Of a DNA stretch of 64,000 bases, positions 38,720 through 48,136 are shown one piece after another. Under the pieces are notes generated by a model, which made no database searches, was not told the origin of the DNA, and saw only the letters and a list, made by a program, of their open reading frames with translations. The stretch comes from Pseudanabaena sp. FACHB-2040 (lineage in GTDB: Bacteria > Cyanobacteriota > Cyanobacteriia > Phormidesmidales > Phormidesmidaceae): the NCBI RefSeq assembly GCF_014696715.1, contig NZ_JACJQO010000013.1, positions 124,001 through 188,000 of the forward strand, written 5' to 3'. The first letter of the stretch is position 1; every line of letters begins with the position of its first letter. Position numbers and translations under genes: made by a program.

Positions 38720-40081
38720 CTAAACCTTGGTGGCGCGGTTGGCGCTTTCCCGGTCTAGCTCACGCATGGCCTTGCCTCGCCAAAAAATGCGGATAGGTGT
38801 GCCTTCAAAGCCCAAATTATCTCGGAACTGCCGCTCAATATATTTGCGGTAATTGTCTTTAAACAGCTTGGGATCATTTACAAACAGCGTAAAAGAGGGT
38901 GGCTGCGTAGTTACCTGAGTACCGTAATAAATTCGGCCCTGCCGACCCTGGCGTGTTGTGGGTGGGGTGTGCCAGCCAGCGGCATCTTTCAACACCTCGT
39001 TGACAACCGAGGTCGTCACTCGGCGGCGATGCTGCTCAACCGCCTCATCCACCAACTCAAGAATCTTGGGTACCCGCTGCCCAGTCAGGGCACTTGCGTA
39101 GATCCGCTTGGCCCATCCCGTGAAATGCAGTCGGGCTTCGATTTGGCGGTCAAAGTCATAGATCGTGTAGGAGTCTTTTTCGACGGCATCCCACTTGTTC
39201 ACTACGACCACACAGGCCCGGCCTTCTTCCTCAATGCGACCGGCCAGCTTCTGGTCTTGCTCGGTCACCCCATCAATTGCATCAATGACCAGCAGCACCA
39301 CATCCGAGCGTCGAATCGCTTTGAAGGAGCGGTTAATGCTGAAAAACTCAGGGCCGTAGTCTACGCTCTTCTTCTTACGAATACCCGCTGTATCGATTAG
39401 GCGATAGAGCTGATCGCCCCGCTGCACCTGCATGTCAATGGCATCGCGGGTGGTGCCTGAGATGGGGCTGACAATGGCCCGAGTCTCACCTACAAAGGCG
39501 TTGAGCAGGCTAGATTTACCCACATTAGGGCGGCCAACAATAGCCACCTTGATTTCATTCGTTTCGGTTTCAGGAACCGTGGTCGGCAGAAACTCAACCA
39601 GCGCATCGAGCAGTTCTCCCGTGCCGCTGCCGTGAATGCCCGAAACCGGATAGGGCTCACCCAACCCCAATTCCCAGAACTGAGCAGCCTGAATGATGCC
39701 CTGTTCTAGCGATTCGCACTTGTTCACCGCCAGCACGACCGGCACAGTTTGCTGCCGCAGCCAGCTAGCGATTTCTTGATCCGACTGATTGGGTCCATCC
39801 TGACCGTCGACTACTAGCACTGCCACGCTAGACTCTGCCAGCGCTGCCAGCGCCTGCTCGCGGATATAGGGCAGAAACTCAGTGTCGTCGTCAAACACCA
39901 GTCCGCCGGTATCGACCACTAAAAACTCTCGGTCTTGCCAAAAGGCAGGTTGGTAGGTGCGATCGCGCGTTACCCCTGGCTGGTCAAAAACAATTGCGTC
40001 TTTCCCGCCAGCCAATCGATTGACCAGGGTAGATTTGCCCACATTGGGACGACCGATAACGGCAACAACGGGAAGCGGCAT
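38720..40081 (-). CDS. der: Ribosome-assembly GTPase Der (EngA)
   Basis: Protein of 453 residues with two consecutive GTPase domains, each beginning GRPNVGKS (about residues 9-16 and 184-191). The NKCE and NKWD guanine-specificity motifs are present and a C-terminal KH-like domain ends the protein. Der acts in 50S ribosomal subunit maturation and is essential in many bacteria. It precedes the EcfT-like gene on the same strand with a 23-nt gap. Confidence 0.96.
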   Translation of the reverse strand: MPLPVVAVIGRPNVGKSTLVNRLAGGKDAIVFDQPGVTRDRTYQPAFWQDREFLVVDTGGLVFDDDTEFLPYIREQALAALAESSVAVLVVDGQDGPNQSDQEIASWLRQQTVPVVLAVNKCESLEQGIIQAAQFWELGLGEPYPVSGIHGSGTGELLDALVEFLPTTVPETETNEIKVAIVGRPNVGKSSLLNAFVGETRAIVSPISGTTRDAIDMQVQRGDQLYRLIDTAGIRKKKSVDYGPEFFSINRSFKAIRRSDVVLLVIDAIDGVTEQDQKLAGRIEEEGRACVVVVNKWDAVEKDSYTIYDFDRQIEARLHFTGWAKRIYASALTGQRVPKILELVDEAVEQHRRRVTTSVVNEVLKDAAGWHTPPTTRQGRQGRIYYGTQVTTQPPSFTLFVNDPKLFKDNYRKYIERQFRDNLGFEGTPIRIFWRGKAMRELDRESANRATKV

Positions 40082-40214
40082 GATTCAGGCAGGTTGAAAT
40101 TCTGTAATTTATCTATTGTAGCGAGGCGATCACCAGACCTGAGCTGATGATCAGGCGACTTTCCCTGCATTTCCAAGCATTGAGGCAATTTTGTCGCCGT
40201 TTTAAAGCCTTTGA

Positions 40215-40310
40215 ATTGTTGGGCCGCGCTGCGCTCGACACTAACCTACAATGCTGCGTTTGCTGTTTGGATTGTTGGGTCGCGCTGCGCTTGACGCCAG
40301 CTTACAGTGC
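40215..40310. repeat. Two imperfect 40-bp direct repeats
   Basis: Copies at 40215-40254 and 40271-40310 start with ATTGTTGGG and share CGCGCTGCGC. They differ at seven positions, all of them transitions. They resemble the dispersed 'GTTGGG...CGCTGCGCT...' repeats of cyanobacterial intergenic regions. They lie between der and the J-domain gene. Confidence 0.65.
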
Positions 40311-40333
40311 CTGCCTTCTTCCCGCTGCCTTTC

Positions 40334-41047
40334 TCACGCCACTTCCTTGATCGCCGCCCTGGCTTCGCGGCGTAGCTGAGTGGAAATGCGAAACAGCTCA
40401 TGCCCAGTGTGCAGATAGCTCTCTTCGTAACTAAAGGTAAATCGCTCCATTTCTTCAATGCCGTCTTCAAGCTGGTTCAGGCAGTGGTAGAGGTTGGCGG
40501 CAACCCCTGCTGCCGTGGATGGATTGGGCATAGACCGGAACTTGTCCTGGGCCTGCTCTAGCCAAGCGCGACACTGCTCCAGGTAAGACTGAAAGCCCTC
40601 CATCAGCTCGTCATCAAAGGGATCGGCAGAGAGGGCGCGAATTTCCCCCTTAAGCGGCGAGAGAATTTTGCCCACCAGCCGATCGACGGGGCCATAGACC
40701 TTTCTCAGCCACTGCTCAAGCTGTTCTTCAGTGGCTTGAGTTGCTTCCCGCTGGCGGCGGTAGTGGGCCTGCATATCAGCCGCCCGCTGAGTGCGCTCAG
40801 CCGCAGTTTCAGCAGCACTCTTTTCGGGGTAGTAGCCGTGGCGCTGCTGGTCGTAGCGGGTTCTGTGCTCCGGATCTCCTAGAACCTCGTAAGCTTCATT
40901 CAACCGGGCAATGCGGTTATGGTCAGACGCCTCAGTCTGACTGTCGGGGTGAAATTGCTTGGCTAGACGACGATAGGCTTTTTTAATATCAGCCTGAGAC
41001 GCCGTCTCCGCAATTTCAAGAATTTGGTAGTGAGTCTCGTTTGCCAT
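40334..41047 (-). CDS. J-domain protein (DnaJ-like, no zinc finger)
   Basis: Protein of 237 residues. The J domain spans residues 3-68 (HYQILEIAETASQADIKKAYRRLAKQFHPDSQTE with HPD). A long helical, charged C-terminal part has no recognised domain, no zinc finger and no substrate-binding sheet. It would recruit Hsp70 to a specific client. The start is the ATG at 41047. The upstream spacer is extremely G-rich. Confidence 0.85.
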   Translation of the reverse strand: MANETHYQILEIAETASQADIKKAYRRLAKQFHPDSQTEASDHNRIARLNEAYEVLGDPEHRTRYDQQRHGYYPEKSAAETAAERTQRAADMQAHYRRQREATQATEEQLEQWLRKVYGPVDRLVGKILSPLKGEIRALSADPFDDELMEGFQSYLEQCRAWLEQAQDKFRSMPNPSTAAGVAANLYHCLNQLEDGIEEMERFTFSYEESYLHTGHELFRISTQLRREARAAIKEVA

Positions 41048-41262
41048 AGGCCCATTTTAGAGGGCAGAAGGCTGAGGGTGGAAGGGGTGAGGGGGGTGGA
41101 TGGGTGAAGGGGTGGCTGGGGAGGAATTGTGGGAAGACGCGGGGATGCAGAGAGGTACAGAGTGGGGATGGGGAGGGTAAGGGAGTTGGGGTCGGCTGCT
41201 TCTTTATTTCCCCTGCTCCTCCACATCTCCGCGTCTCCCCTCCCCGCGTCTCCCCCACTGCC
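41048..41262. other. G-rich then C-rich spacer with quadruplex motif
   Basis: Plus-strand G runs at 41084-41087, 41091-41096, 41102-41104, 41109-41112 and 41118-41121 meet the usual G-quadruplex pattern (G3+ tracts with short loops). The following half is pyrimidine-rich, and GACGCGGGGATG can pair with a CATCTCCGCGTC further on at 11 of 12 positions. It lies between cysK (ends 41263) and the J-domain gene start. The minus-strand frames here are low-complexity shadows. Confidence 0.5.
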
Positions 41263-42225
41263 TTAACTCAATGCCACCGGAGCCACCAGCTCAGGATCTT
41301 GAAACAGGGGCGTGCTGAGGTAGCGTTCGCCGAAGCTGGGCTGAATGATGACGATCAGCTTGCCGTCATTTTCAGGGCGACGACCGACTTCGACGGCAGC
41401 GCAAATGGCAGCTCCGCTGGAGATGCCGGAGAGGAGGCCTTCTTCTCGAGCAAGGCGGCGACCATATGCGATCGCATCTTCATCATTCACCCGCACGACT
41501 TCATCAATCAATGCCTGGTTTAGCACTTCGGGCACAAAGCCAGCGCCGATACCCTGAATTTTGTGGGGGCCCGGGCGTCCGCCTGAGAGTACTGGGCTGT
41601 TGGCTGGTTCTACGGCAATGGTCTGGAAGCTGGGCTTGCGCTTTTTCAGCACATCCGACACGCCGGTAATGGTACCGCCTGTGCCCACCCCAGCAACTAA
41701 GATATCGGCCTGTCCATCGGTATCGACCCAAATTTCTTCGGCGGTGGTGCGACGGTGCACTTCGGGGTTGGCTGGATTGCGAAACTGCTGCAGCATATAG
41801 GCATCGGGCAACGCCTCCACAATGGCCTGGGCCCGCTGTATGCAGCCCCCCATACCTTCAATGCCCGGTGTCAGCACTAGCTCTGCGCCATAGGCTCGCA
41901 GCATAGCCCGCCGCTCGGCGCTCATCGTCTCGGGCATAGTCAGAATTAGCCGATAGCCTTTAGCTGCTGCTGCCATGGCCAATGCAATGCCAGTGTTGCC
42001 AGAAGTAGGCTCAACCAGAGTCGTCTTACCCGGCTTGATCAGCCCTGCCGACTCTGCAGCCTCAATCATGCTGATGCCAATTCGATCTTTGACGGAAGCC
42101 GAGGGGTTCATGCCCTCTAGCTTCACGACTAGGCGGGCCACACAGCCCTCAGATTGGGGAATGCGGTTTAACTGCACCAGCGGGGTGCGGCCAATCAACT
42201 GGGTCACATTCTCTGCAATGCGCAT
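41263..42225 (-). CDS. cysK: Cysteine synthase A (O-acetylserine sulfhydrylase)
   Basis: PLP enzyme of 320 residues that makes cysteine from O-acetylserine and sulfide. Visible are [11 protein letters not shown] with the PLP Lys near residue 46, the substrate loop [12 protein letters not shown] and the phosphate-binding [15 protein letters not shown]. The Rrf2 regulator gene lies only 9 nt upstream on the same strand. The pairing recalls the B. subtilis CymR-CysK partnership, where CysK is the co-repressor of an Rrf2-family regulator. Confidence 0.96.
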   Translation of the reverse strand: MRIAENVTQLIGRTPLVQLNRIPQSEGCVARLVVKLEGMNPSASVKDRIGISMIEAAESAGLIKPGKTTLVEPTSGNTGIALAMAAAAKGYRLILTMPETMSAERRAMLRAYGAELVLTPGIEGMGGCIQRAQAIVEALPDAYMLQQFRNPANPEVHRRTTAEEIWVDTDGQADILVAGVGTGGTITGVSDVLKKRKPSFQTIAVEPANSPVLSGGRPGPHKIQGIGAGFVPEVLNQALIDEVVRVNDEDAIAYGRRLAREEGLLSGISSGAAICAAVEVGRRPENDGKLIVIIQPSFGERYLSTPLFQDPELVAPVALS

Positions 42226-42234
42226 GTCCTTGCC

Positions 42235-42669
42235 CTAGATGTAATACATGATGTCAAGTTGCTGCCGGGCGTTTCGCCGCTCTAACAAATCTTGCAGCGT
42301 GCATTTTTGCAGAACAGTTTCAGCCGCCTGCCGCACTTCCTGCCAAACTTCGCTAATGACCAGTCCTTCTGGAGTTGACGGCTGCTTTTCAGTACCTGAT
42401 TGAGTGTCAAAGCCTTCAATGCAGCTAACAATTTCGTAAAGCGTGATTTTCCAAGGGTCTCGGGCTAACAGATAGCCACCCCGCGCACCCCGCTGGCTAC
42501 GCACCAGTCCCGCCCGCCGCAGAGTCGCCAATAGCTGCTCCAGGTAGCGATCTGGGATATTTTGTTGAGCCGCAATTTGACGGATCTGCATCGGCTCTCC
42601 GCCAGCATACTGAACGCTTAATTCCAGTAAAGCCAGCAAAGCATATTCGCTCTTACAGGACAGTTCCAC
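42235..42669 (-). CDS. Rrf2-family transcriptional regulator
   Basis: Protein of 144 residues starting at a GTG (42669). The winged helix is at residues 1-60 (MELSCKSEYALLALLELS, IRQIAAQQNIPDRYLEQLLATLRRAGLVRSQRGARGGYLLARDPWKITL). The three Cys (5, about 65, about 117) are not spaced as in the IscR iron-sulfur site, so an Fe-S cluster of IscR type is not indicated; it looks more like CymR. Directly followed by cysK, it probably controls sulfur assimilation. The promoter region contains the 8-bp palindrome AGTATACT near 42702-42709. Confidence 0.9.
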   Translation of the reverse strand: MELSCKSEYALLALLELSVQYAGGEPMQIRQIAAQQNIPDRYLEQLLATLRRAGLVRSQRGARGGYLLARDPWKITLYEIVSCIEGFDTQSGTEKQPSTPEGLVISEVWQEVRQAAETVLQKCTLQDLLERRNARQQLDIMYYI

Positions 42670-42951
42670 AGGTTAGGAAAGTTTTGCCATACAACTTCTT
42701 TTAGTATACTCCGGTTCTCCACTGGGGTTTGCAGGATTATCCCAAGCGCGATTTAGCTACAAACTCAATTTCTACCCAAAGATGATTGAGAAAAAGCCCA
42801 ATAGTTTGCCACAAACGCTTTGGTTTATCGGGATTTGAGAGAATTTTCGCAGGATGTGACCCAGGCTACATCAAATCACTACCGCGATAGATACGCTGTT
42901 AGCCGCTAATTGTTAAATTTCATTTACAACAATAGTTATCGGTATCGCTTT

Positions 42952-43545
42952 ATGCATAGCGCAGCGGTCGATTTGTTCCAGATGCTTGTGCAGGCGGGTG
43001 CAGTTCCAGGAGAAGATTTTTCCTGTGATGGGGAAAATGAGGCTTTTCGCCTTGGTGAACGCTGCCACGAACTGCTCCGGCACGCCTACCCAGACGTCGA
43101 CTGGGACGATATCTTTGCGCCCTGCCCCTACGATGCCAGCCCCGAGATCGCGATGCTGCACCAGCATTTGGGCGTGCCCTTTGTCGACCGCCTGCTAGCT
43201 CAGATGCACTGCCGCCTACAGGAACTGCCCGATGCCGAAGCTGCCTGGTATTTGCGCCAGCTTTTAGTGGGTGTGGAGCAGCGCACAGGCCTTTTGCTCT
43301 ACCCTCTACTTACTGAGGAGATGACCCTATCGGCTCTAGCTCGACTAGAGTGGCTGCTGCGGCTAGAAGACGTTGAGCCCTGCAGCTTTTGGCTTGAAGA
43401 TTTGATTTTGGCTGCCGGAGGCTCGCCGGAGGATGTGCAGATCTCAGAGAACGACTGCTGGCTGACAGAGCAGGGCATGGATCTGCTGGAAATGCTCTGG
43501 GCTGGTGAAGTTGAACTGACTCTAGAGTCGGCGCAGCAGCGGTAG
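42952..43545 (+). CDS. Conserved hypothetical protein
   Basis: Protein of 197 residues from the ATG at 42952; an in-frame TTG at 42910 would add 14. Acidic and helical, Cys- and Trp-containing (CHELLRHAYPDVDWDDIFAPCPYDASPEIAML). No membrane span and no motif I can name. Its coherent composition and codon use support a real gene. It lies between the cysK-Rrf2 pair and murG, facing neither as an obvious operon. Confidence 0.65.
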   Translation: MHSAAVDLFQMLVQAGAVPGEDFSCDGENEAFRLGERCHELLRHAYPDVDWDDIFAPCPYDASPEIAMLHQHLGVPFVDRLLAQMHCRLQELPDAEAAWYLRQLLVGVEQRTGLLLYPLLTEEMTLSALARLEWLLRLEDVEPCSFWLEDLILAAGGSPEDVQISENDCWLTEQGMDLLEMLWAGEVELTLESAQQR

Positions 43546-43580
43546 TCATTTAGGGATTTGAGGCTGTAGGAAGTTTCAGC

Positions 43581-44666
43581 CTAAAGGGAGCCTGCGATCG
43601 CTTTTTCCACCAAATCGGCTAGCTGCCGGGCGCTATCTCGCATGGCCAGGCTACCGGTTGCGTCAGCCATTTGAGTAAGCCGGGCTGGATCTCCCAGCAG
43701 CCCCAGCACCTTGTCTTGCAATAGCTCAGGCGTTAGCTGTCCCTGGCGCATCACCAGAGCTGCACCCGCTGCCGCAAAGGCTGCCGCATTGAAGCTTTGA
43801 TGATCTTCGGCTGCGTAGGGATAGGGAATAAGAATTGCCGGAGTGCGGGTTACAGCCAGCTCGGTTAGGGTACCGGCTCCAGCCCTGCCCACCGCTAGGT
43901 CGGCCCGTTTCATGAGGGCTGACATATTGTCATAAAAAGGGCGATGAATATAGTGAGGGTGGCTGAAACTGTCAGCCTCTGGGTCATTGGTGCCAGTTTG
44001 GTGGAAGATCCAAGCCCCAGCTTCTAGCCACGCCGGAGCTGCCTGCCGCACTAGCTTATTGACCGCAACCGCGCCTTGACTGCCCCCAACCACCACAATC
44101 AGGGGTACAGCTTCGGGAATGCCCAAATCGCTGAGGTCGGGTGGGTCACTCTGGAGGAACTGCGATCGCACCGGCGTTCCCACCACCCAGCTCTTGGCCT
44201 TGGGCAGGTAAGACGAGGCCGCATCAAAACCCAGGCCCACTGCCGTACACCAGGGGCTGAGCCAGCGGGTCACTTTACCCGGCAGCGCATTTGATTCATG
44301 GAGGACTGCGGGCAGGCCCAAGGTGCGAGCTGCAATAATGGCCGGAGCCGCAATGTAGCCCCCCGTCGTAAACACGCCCTGAAACTCACCCTGCTGCAGC
44401 AGCGTCCGGACCTGAAACGTTGATCGGACAAACTGGCCCAGGGCCTTTAGCGTACCTAGCCCCAAACGGCTCTGAAAACCGCCCATACGAACTGTGTGCA
44501 GTGGGTAGGTTTGAGGCACCAGCTCAGTTTCCAAACGGTCGGGCACCCCCAGCCATTCGATTTTGTAGTTGTCGTGGCTCAGCTCTTCGGCAGTTGCGAT
44601 CGCGGGGAACAGGTGGCCCCCGGTGCCGCTGGCGGCAATTAAAAGTCGCACTGGGGTCTTGTCCAA
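43581..44666 (-). CDS. murG: UDP-GlcNAc transferase MurG
   Basis: Protein of 361 residues (GT28). It adds N-acetylglucosamine to lipid I, producing lipid II for peptidoglycan. The N-terminal glycine loop GTGGHLFPA, the lipid-binding HESNALPG and the C-terminal nucleotide-binding region GRAGAGTLTEL are all present. The start is TTG at 44666. It is not next to other mur genes here, which is usual in cyanobacteria. Confidence 0.95.
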   Translation of the reverse strand: MDKTPVRLLIAASGTGGHLFPAIATAEELSHDNYKIEWLGVPDRLETELVPQTYPLHTVRMGGFQSRLGLGTLKALGQFVRSTFQVRTLLQQGEFQGVFTTGGYIAAPAIIAARTLGLPAVLHESNALPGKVTRWLSPWCTAVGLGFDAASSYLPKAKSWVVGTPVRSQFLQSDPPDLSDLGIPEAVPLIVVVGGSQGAVAVNKLVRQAAPAWLEAGAWIFHQTGTNDPEADSFSHPHYIHRPFYDNMSALMKRADLAVGRAGAGTLTELAVTRTPAILIPYPYAAEDHQSFNAAAFAAAGAALVMRQGQLTPELLQDKVLGLLGDPARLTQMADATGSLAMRDSARQLADLVEKAIAGSL

Positions 44667-44769
44667 GGCAGCACCCTCCTGACTAGAAACGTTTCTCAGA
44701 AACGCTCTTTACTATACCTGCCGAAGTGGAGCATCCGAGCCCGACGCGAGGATTCTTAAGATGATCTGC

Positions 44770-45207
44770 TTAGGCTTCTTGCTCTGGCACCGTGGAGGTT
44801 TGGGAGAACCGATCAGGGCGAGTATACCAATAGGCCCAGGCAATCAAGACAAACTGAAACGGCAGCCGCAAGGCGTGAAACAACCAGTTCTGGTCGGGCA
44901 GCCCAGTAATATGAATTTGGTTGACGGCCATATTGATATTGGCTGGATAGACGGCAATAAACAGCACCACCAGCCCGATTGCCGCCAGCCGCTGCACTGG
45001 GGGAATGAGCAACCCAATTCCCAGCAGAATTTCGATCACCCCGCTGCCGTAGACCAGGGCAGCGGGAAAGGGCAAAAACCCGGGCACAATCTTGATGAAC
45101 TGGGCCGGAATGACGAAGTGCAACAGCCCAGCCGCTACCATGCTCACCGCTAGCGCTATCCGCAGGGGTTCCTTCTTACTGGCAATCAGGCTGGCAATCG
45201 AAGACAT
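44770..45207 (-). CDS. DoxX-family membrane protein
   Basis: Protein of 145 residues with four predicted membrane spans (ALAVSMVAAGLLHFVIPAQFIKIVPGFLPFPAALVYGSGVIEILLGIGLLIPPVQRLAAIGLVVLFIAVYPANI). This matches the DoxX-like/DoxD superfamily of small membrane proteins, several of which are linked to quinone or thiol redox reactions. The role here is unknown. The ATG at 45207 is taken as start; another ATG at 45228 sits right on a GGAGG. A 16-bp palindrome lies just upstream. Confidence 0.8.
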   Translation of the reverse strand: MSSIASLIASKKEPLRIALAVSMVAAGLLHFVIPAQFIKIVPGFLPFPAALVYGSGVIEILLGIGLLIPPVQRLAAIGLVVLFIAVYPANINMAVNQIHITGLPDQNWLFHALRLPFQFVLIAWAYWYTRPDRFSQTSTVPEQEA

Positions 45208-45230
45208 GTTAGACCTAGGTTTCAACATCC

Positions 45231-45246
45231 TCCTTAATATTAAGGA
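45231..45246. promoter_or_regulatory. 16-bp palindrome upstream of the DoxX gene
   Basis: TCCTTAATATTAAGGA is a perfect 16-bp palindrome positioned 24-39 nt before the DoxX ATG, overlapping the GGAGG motif. A position between promoter and start suits an operator for a dimeric repressor such as a MarR-, ArsR- or HxlR-type protein. The regulator is unknown. Confidence 0.5.
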
Positions 45247-45408
45247 AGCTGGTTCAGGGCCTTATCCGCCACAGGTTAGTGTTGCCCTTAAAGCTAGACA
45301 GGGTTTGTCCCCCCATCCAGACATTAATGATTGCCTACCTCGGCAGAACTCACCCTCCTTTGAGATACGCCTTGGGTATATCCCCAGGGCGCATCGCTCT
45401 ACTGTAGA

Positions 45409-46266
45409 TTGAGAATTAAAGAAAATTTACACCTGCTGATTGTGGCTGATACTCTTTCTGGCGTGGCCAGGTCTGCGCCCAAGTCCTCTCTCCAAACCCT
45501 CTGGGGCGACACATTGACGGTATTTTGGGGAGACTGGCTAGACTTACGAGTACGGATTCCCCAAGTAGCCGCTTCAGGGTTGGTATCTCCGCTAATCTAC
45601 ATTCTGGCCTTTGGCTTAGGCCTGGGCAGCGCCATTGACCAAGTAAGCACTCCTAGCGCCGGAGACACTTACCTGGAGTTTATTTTGCCGGGCATGGTGG
45701 CCCTGTCATCTATGGTGATTAGCTTTGGCGGCACCACATTTTCGATCTGTGGTGATCGGCTCTTCACCAAGAACTTTGAGGAAATGCTGCTCTACCCTAT
45801 CAACCCACTGGCGCTGCACCTGGGCAAAATGCTGGCCGGTATTGTGCGCGGCATGATGACGGCAGCTTCTGTGATTTTGGTGGCGGTGCTGTTTACCGGC
45901 AAGGTTTGGAGTTTTTTGAATCCGCTTTTTTTACTGCTGCTGGTCTTGAACTGTGCCGTGTTTGCAGGCTTAGGCGTGATTGTGGGCCTCAACGTTAAGT
46001 CGTTGGAGAGCGTAGGCCTGTTTAACAACTTTTTGATCGTGCCGATGTCTTTCTTGGGCGGCACCTTCTTTGATCCGGCGACGTTGCCGACTGCGCTTAA
46101 GGTGATTGTTTACCTGCTGCCGCTGACTTACACCACGGTCGGTCTGCGGGCGGCAGCTTTTTTACCGCTGTCAGAGTTTCCCTGGTATTCCTTTCCGATT
46201 TTGCTGGCGGTTGCAATCGCACTTGCCTTTGTCGGAGCCTACCAGTTCTCTCACCAACAAGACTGA
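45409..46266 (+). CDS. ABC-2 type transporter permease
   Basis: Protein of about 285 residues with six membrane spans and the ABC-2 features FILPGMVALSSMVISFGGTTFSI and FLGGTFFDPATLP. It forms the membrane channel of an exporter and needs an ATP-binding partner; the DrrA-type ATPase at 18889-19809 is a possible partner. The start is uncertain: TTG at 45409 or GTG at 45442. It ends at a strong terminator shared with leuA. Confidence 0.82.
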   Translation: MRIKENLHLLIVADTLSGVARSAPKSSLQTLWGDTLTVFWGDWLDLRVRIPQVAASGLVSPLIYILAFGLGLGSAIDQVSTPSAGDTYLEFILPGMVALSSMVISFGGTTFSICGDRLFTKNFEEMLLYPINPLALHLGKMLAGIVRGMMTAASVILVAVLFTGKVWSFLNPLFLLLLVLNCAVFAGLGVIVGLNVKSLESVGLFNNFLIVPMSFLGGTFFDPATLPTALKVIVYLLPLTYTTVGLRAAAFLPLSEFPWYSFPILLAVAIALAFVGAYQFSHQQD

Positions 46267-46295
46267 TTAAAGGCGCTGCGAGCAGCGCCTTTAAT
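46266..46295. terminator. Bidirectional terminator between ABC-2 permease and leuA
   Basis: ATTAAAGGCGCTGC (46266-46279) and GCAGCGCCTTTAAT (46282-46295) are perfect complements, a 14-bp stem with a 2-nt loop. It overlaps the permease stop codon and lies a few bases after the leuA stop, so it can serve both convergent genes. Confidence 0.85.
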
Positions 46296-46302
46296 TAAGG
46301 CC

Positions 46303-47988
46303 CTAGCGGGCCAAGAGTTGCTGGCGCACCCTCGGCTCAAGCGCCCTCAAGCCCCGGTTGGTAGCGCTGAGCAGGGCCAGCAAAGAGGCCGTCACAATAC
46401 TGCTGTGAATACCCACACCGTGGACAGTGCCCTTAAACCAGTCAGCGGTGATCTCGATGATTGCGATCGCATCGGCCCCACTGCCCTGGCTCAGCGCCCG
46501 CTCTTCATAGTGGTGAATCCGAATGCCCAGCCCCAAAGCGTGGACAAAGGCATCGATGGGGCCATTGCCAACCCCTTCAATGGTGACCGGCTGCCCCTCG
46601 CGCTCAACAGCGGCCATAATCGAGGGCTGATCGGCGTCATCGCGCCAGTGGTGCAGCACGTACTTAAAGGGATAGATCGCCTGCAAGTACTCCTGCTCAA
46701 ACAGCTGCCACAGGTCAGCAGAGGTCATTTCCTTGCCGGTGGCATCCATCGCCTGCTGCACCACCTGACTAAACTCAATCTGCAGACGGCGGGGCAAGCT
46801 GAGGTGGTAGTCACGCTCTAGCAAGAAAGTAATGCCACCTTTGCCAGACTGGCTGTTGACCCGCACCACCGACTCATAGGAACGGCCCACATCCGCCGGA
46901 TCGATGGGCAGGTAGGGCACCTCCCACAGTGCATCGGGCTGCTGCACTGCAAAGCCCTTGCGAATCGCGTCTTGGTGAGAACCCGAAAAGGCGGTGAAGA
47001 CCAGATCGCCAACGTAGGGGTGGCGGGGATGAATCGGCAGCTGGGTGCAGTCTTCCACCGTGCGGGCCACTTCGTTGATCTGGGCAAAATCTAGGCCGGG
47101 GTGAATGCCCTGGGTATAGAGGTTCAACGCCAGCGTCACCAAATCCACATTGCCGGTGCGCTCGCCATTGCCAAACAGGCAGCCCTCAACTCGGTCAGCC
47201 CCAGCCAATTGCGCCAGTTCGGCGGCTGCGATCGCACATCCCCGATCGTTATGGGTATGCACACTCAGCACCACGCTGTCGCGGTAGCTCAAATGTCGAT
47301 GCATCCACTCCACCTGATCGGCAAACCCATTCGGCGTCGAAACTTCTACCGTAGCAGGCAGGTTAATGATGGCTGTGCGATCGGGCGTAGGTTGCCAGAC
47401 GTCCAGCACCGCATTGCAAATATCTCTAGCAAAGTCCAGTTCCGTCGCCGTGAAGGTTTCTGGCGAGTACTCAAAGCGCCAGTCTGTCTCTGGCTGCTCT
47501 GCCGCCAAATCGCCAATTAGCCGGGCTGCCGACACCGCCAAATCAATCGTGCCCTGCCGATCCAGGTTAAACACAGTGCGGCGAAAGACCGGCGAGGTGG
47601 CGTTGTAAACATGGACAATTGCCTTCTTGGCTCCTCTCAAAGACTCAAAGGTGGGGCGAATCAAATCTTCGCGGGCCTGAGTCAGCACTTGAATAGACAC
47701 ATCTGCAGGCACTCGGTCCTGCTCAATCAGCTGCCGCACAAAGTCAAAATCCGTCTGAGACGCCGACGGAAAAGCCACCTCAATCTCCTTGAAGCCAATC
47801 GCCACCAGCAACTCAAACATCCTCAGTTTGCGCTCCACCGACATCGGCTCAATCAAAGCCTGGTTGCCATCGCGCAGATCCGTACTCAACCAGACGGGAG
47901 GCTGCATAATGCTGCGACTGGGCCAAGTGCGATCAGCCAAGTCAACGGGCGCAAAGGCGCGGTATTTGGCTGCAGGATTAGTCAACAT
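46303..47988 (-). CDS. leuA: 2-isopropylmalate synthase, long (PRK03739-like) type
   Basis: First committed enzyme of leucine synthesis, joining acetyl-CoA and 2-oxoisovalerate. The protein has 561 residues. The opening [41 protein letters not shown] is that of the long LeuA class found in actinobacteria and fungi rather than the short bacterial class. LRDGNQ and HTHNDRGCA carry metal ligands and the C-terminal regulatory domain for leucine feedback is present. It lacks leuB/C/D neighbours. It has an unusually long and structured leader (47989-48474) with a leucine-rich peptide. Confidence 0.94.
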   Translation of the reverse strand: MLTNPAAKYRAFAPVDLADRTWPSRSIMQPPVWLSTDLRDGNQALIEPMSVERKLRMFELLVAIGFKEIEVAFPSASQTDFDFVRQLIEQDRVPADVSIQVLTQAREDLIRPTFESLRGAKKAIVHVYNATSPVFRRTVFNLDRQGTIDLAVSAARLIGDLAAEQPETDWRFEYSPETFTATELDFARDICNAVLDVWQPTPDRTAIINLPATVEVSTPNGFADQVEWMHRHLSYRDSVVLSVHTHNDRGCAIAAAELAQLAGADRVEGCLFGNGERTGNVDLVTLALNLYTQGIHPGLDFAQINEVARTVEDCTQLPIHPRHPYVGDLVFTAFSGSHQDAIRKGFAVQQPDALWEVPYLPIDPADVGRSYESVVRVNSQSGKGGITFLLERDYHLSLPRRLQIEFSQVVQQAMDATGKEMTSADLWQLFEQEYLQAIYPFKYVLHHWRDDADQPSIMAAVEREGQPVTIEGVGNGPIDAFVHALGLGIRIHHYEERALSQGSGADAIAIIEITADWFKGTVHGVGIHSSIVTASLLALLSATNRGLRALEPRVRQQLLAR

Positions 47989-48136
47989 ATTTGAAAAGTC
48001 CAGAAAGGGGTTTACTTCGATCTCGATACATAGGCGTGGCGAAGAGTGCGAAGGGGTTGCCAGGGTGCCACAGCAGCCAAACCTGACACCCCACCCACAG
48101 TCGCAGTCTCCAAACCAAGGGCGAAAGATAGAGCAT
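47978..48136 (-). CDS. Short ORF overlapping the leuA start (52 codons)
   Basis: ATG at 48136 with GGAG 7 nt before it; the stop TAA at 47980-47978 lies 8-10 nt inside leuA, so the frames overlap by 11 nt. The peptide ([16 protein letters not shown]...) contains about ten Leu and four Trp. The frame extends upstream open to 48232 but only the 48136 ATG has a ribosome binding site. It could couple translation of leuA or be accidental; conservation is needed to decide. Confidence 0.35.
   Translation of the reverse strand: MLYLSPLVWRLRLWVGCQVWLLWHPGNPFALFATPMYRDRSKPLSGLFKYVD

Noticed and set aside
41016-41258. Pro/Ser-rich minus-strand frames in the cysK to J-domain spacer
   Set aside because: Product of the CT-rich low-complexity DNA, not a plausible protein.
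46318-46821. 167-codon plus-strand frame inside leuA
   Set aside because: Antisense shadow; leuA on the other strand is certain.
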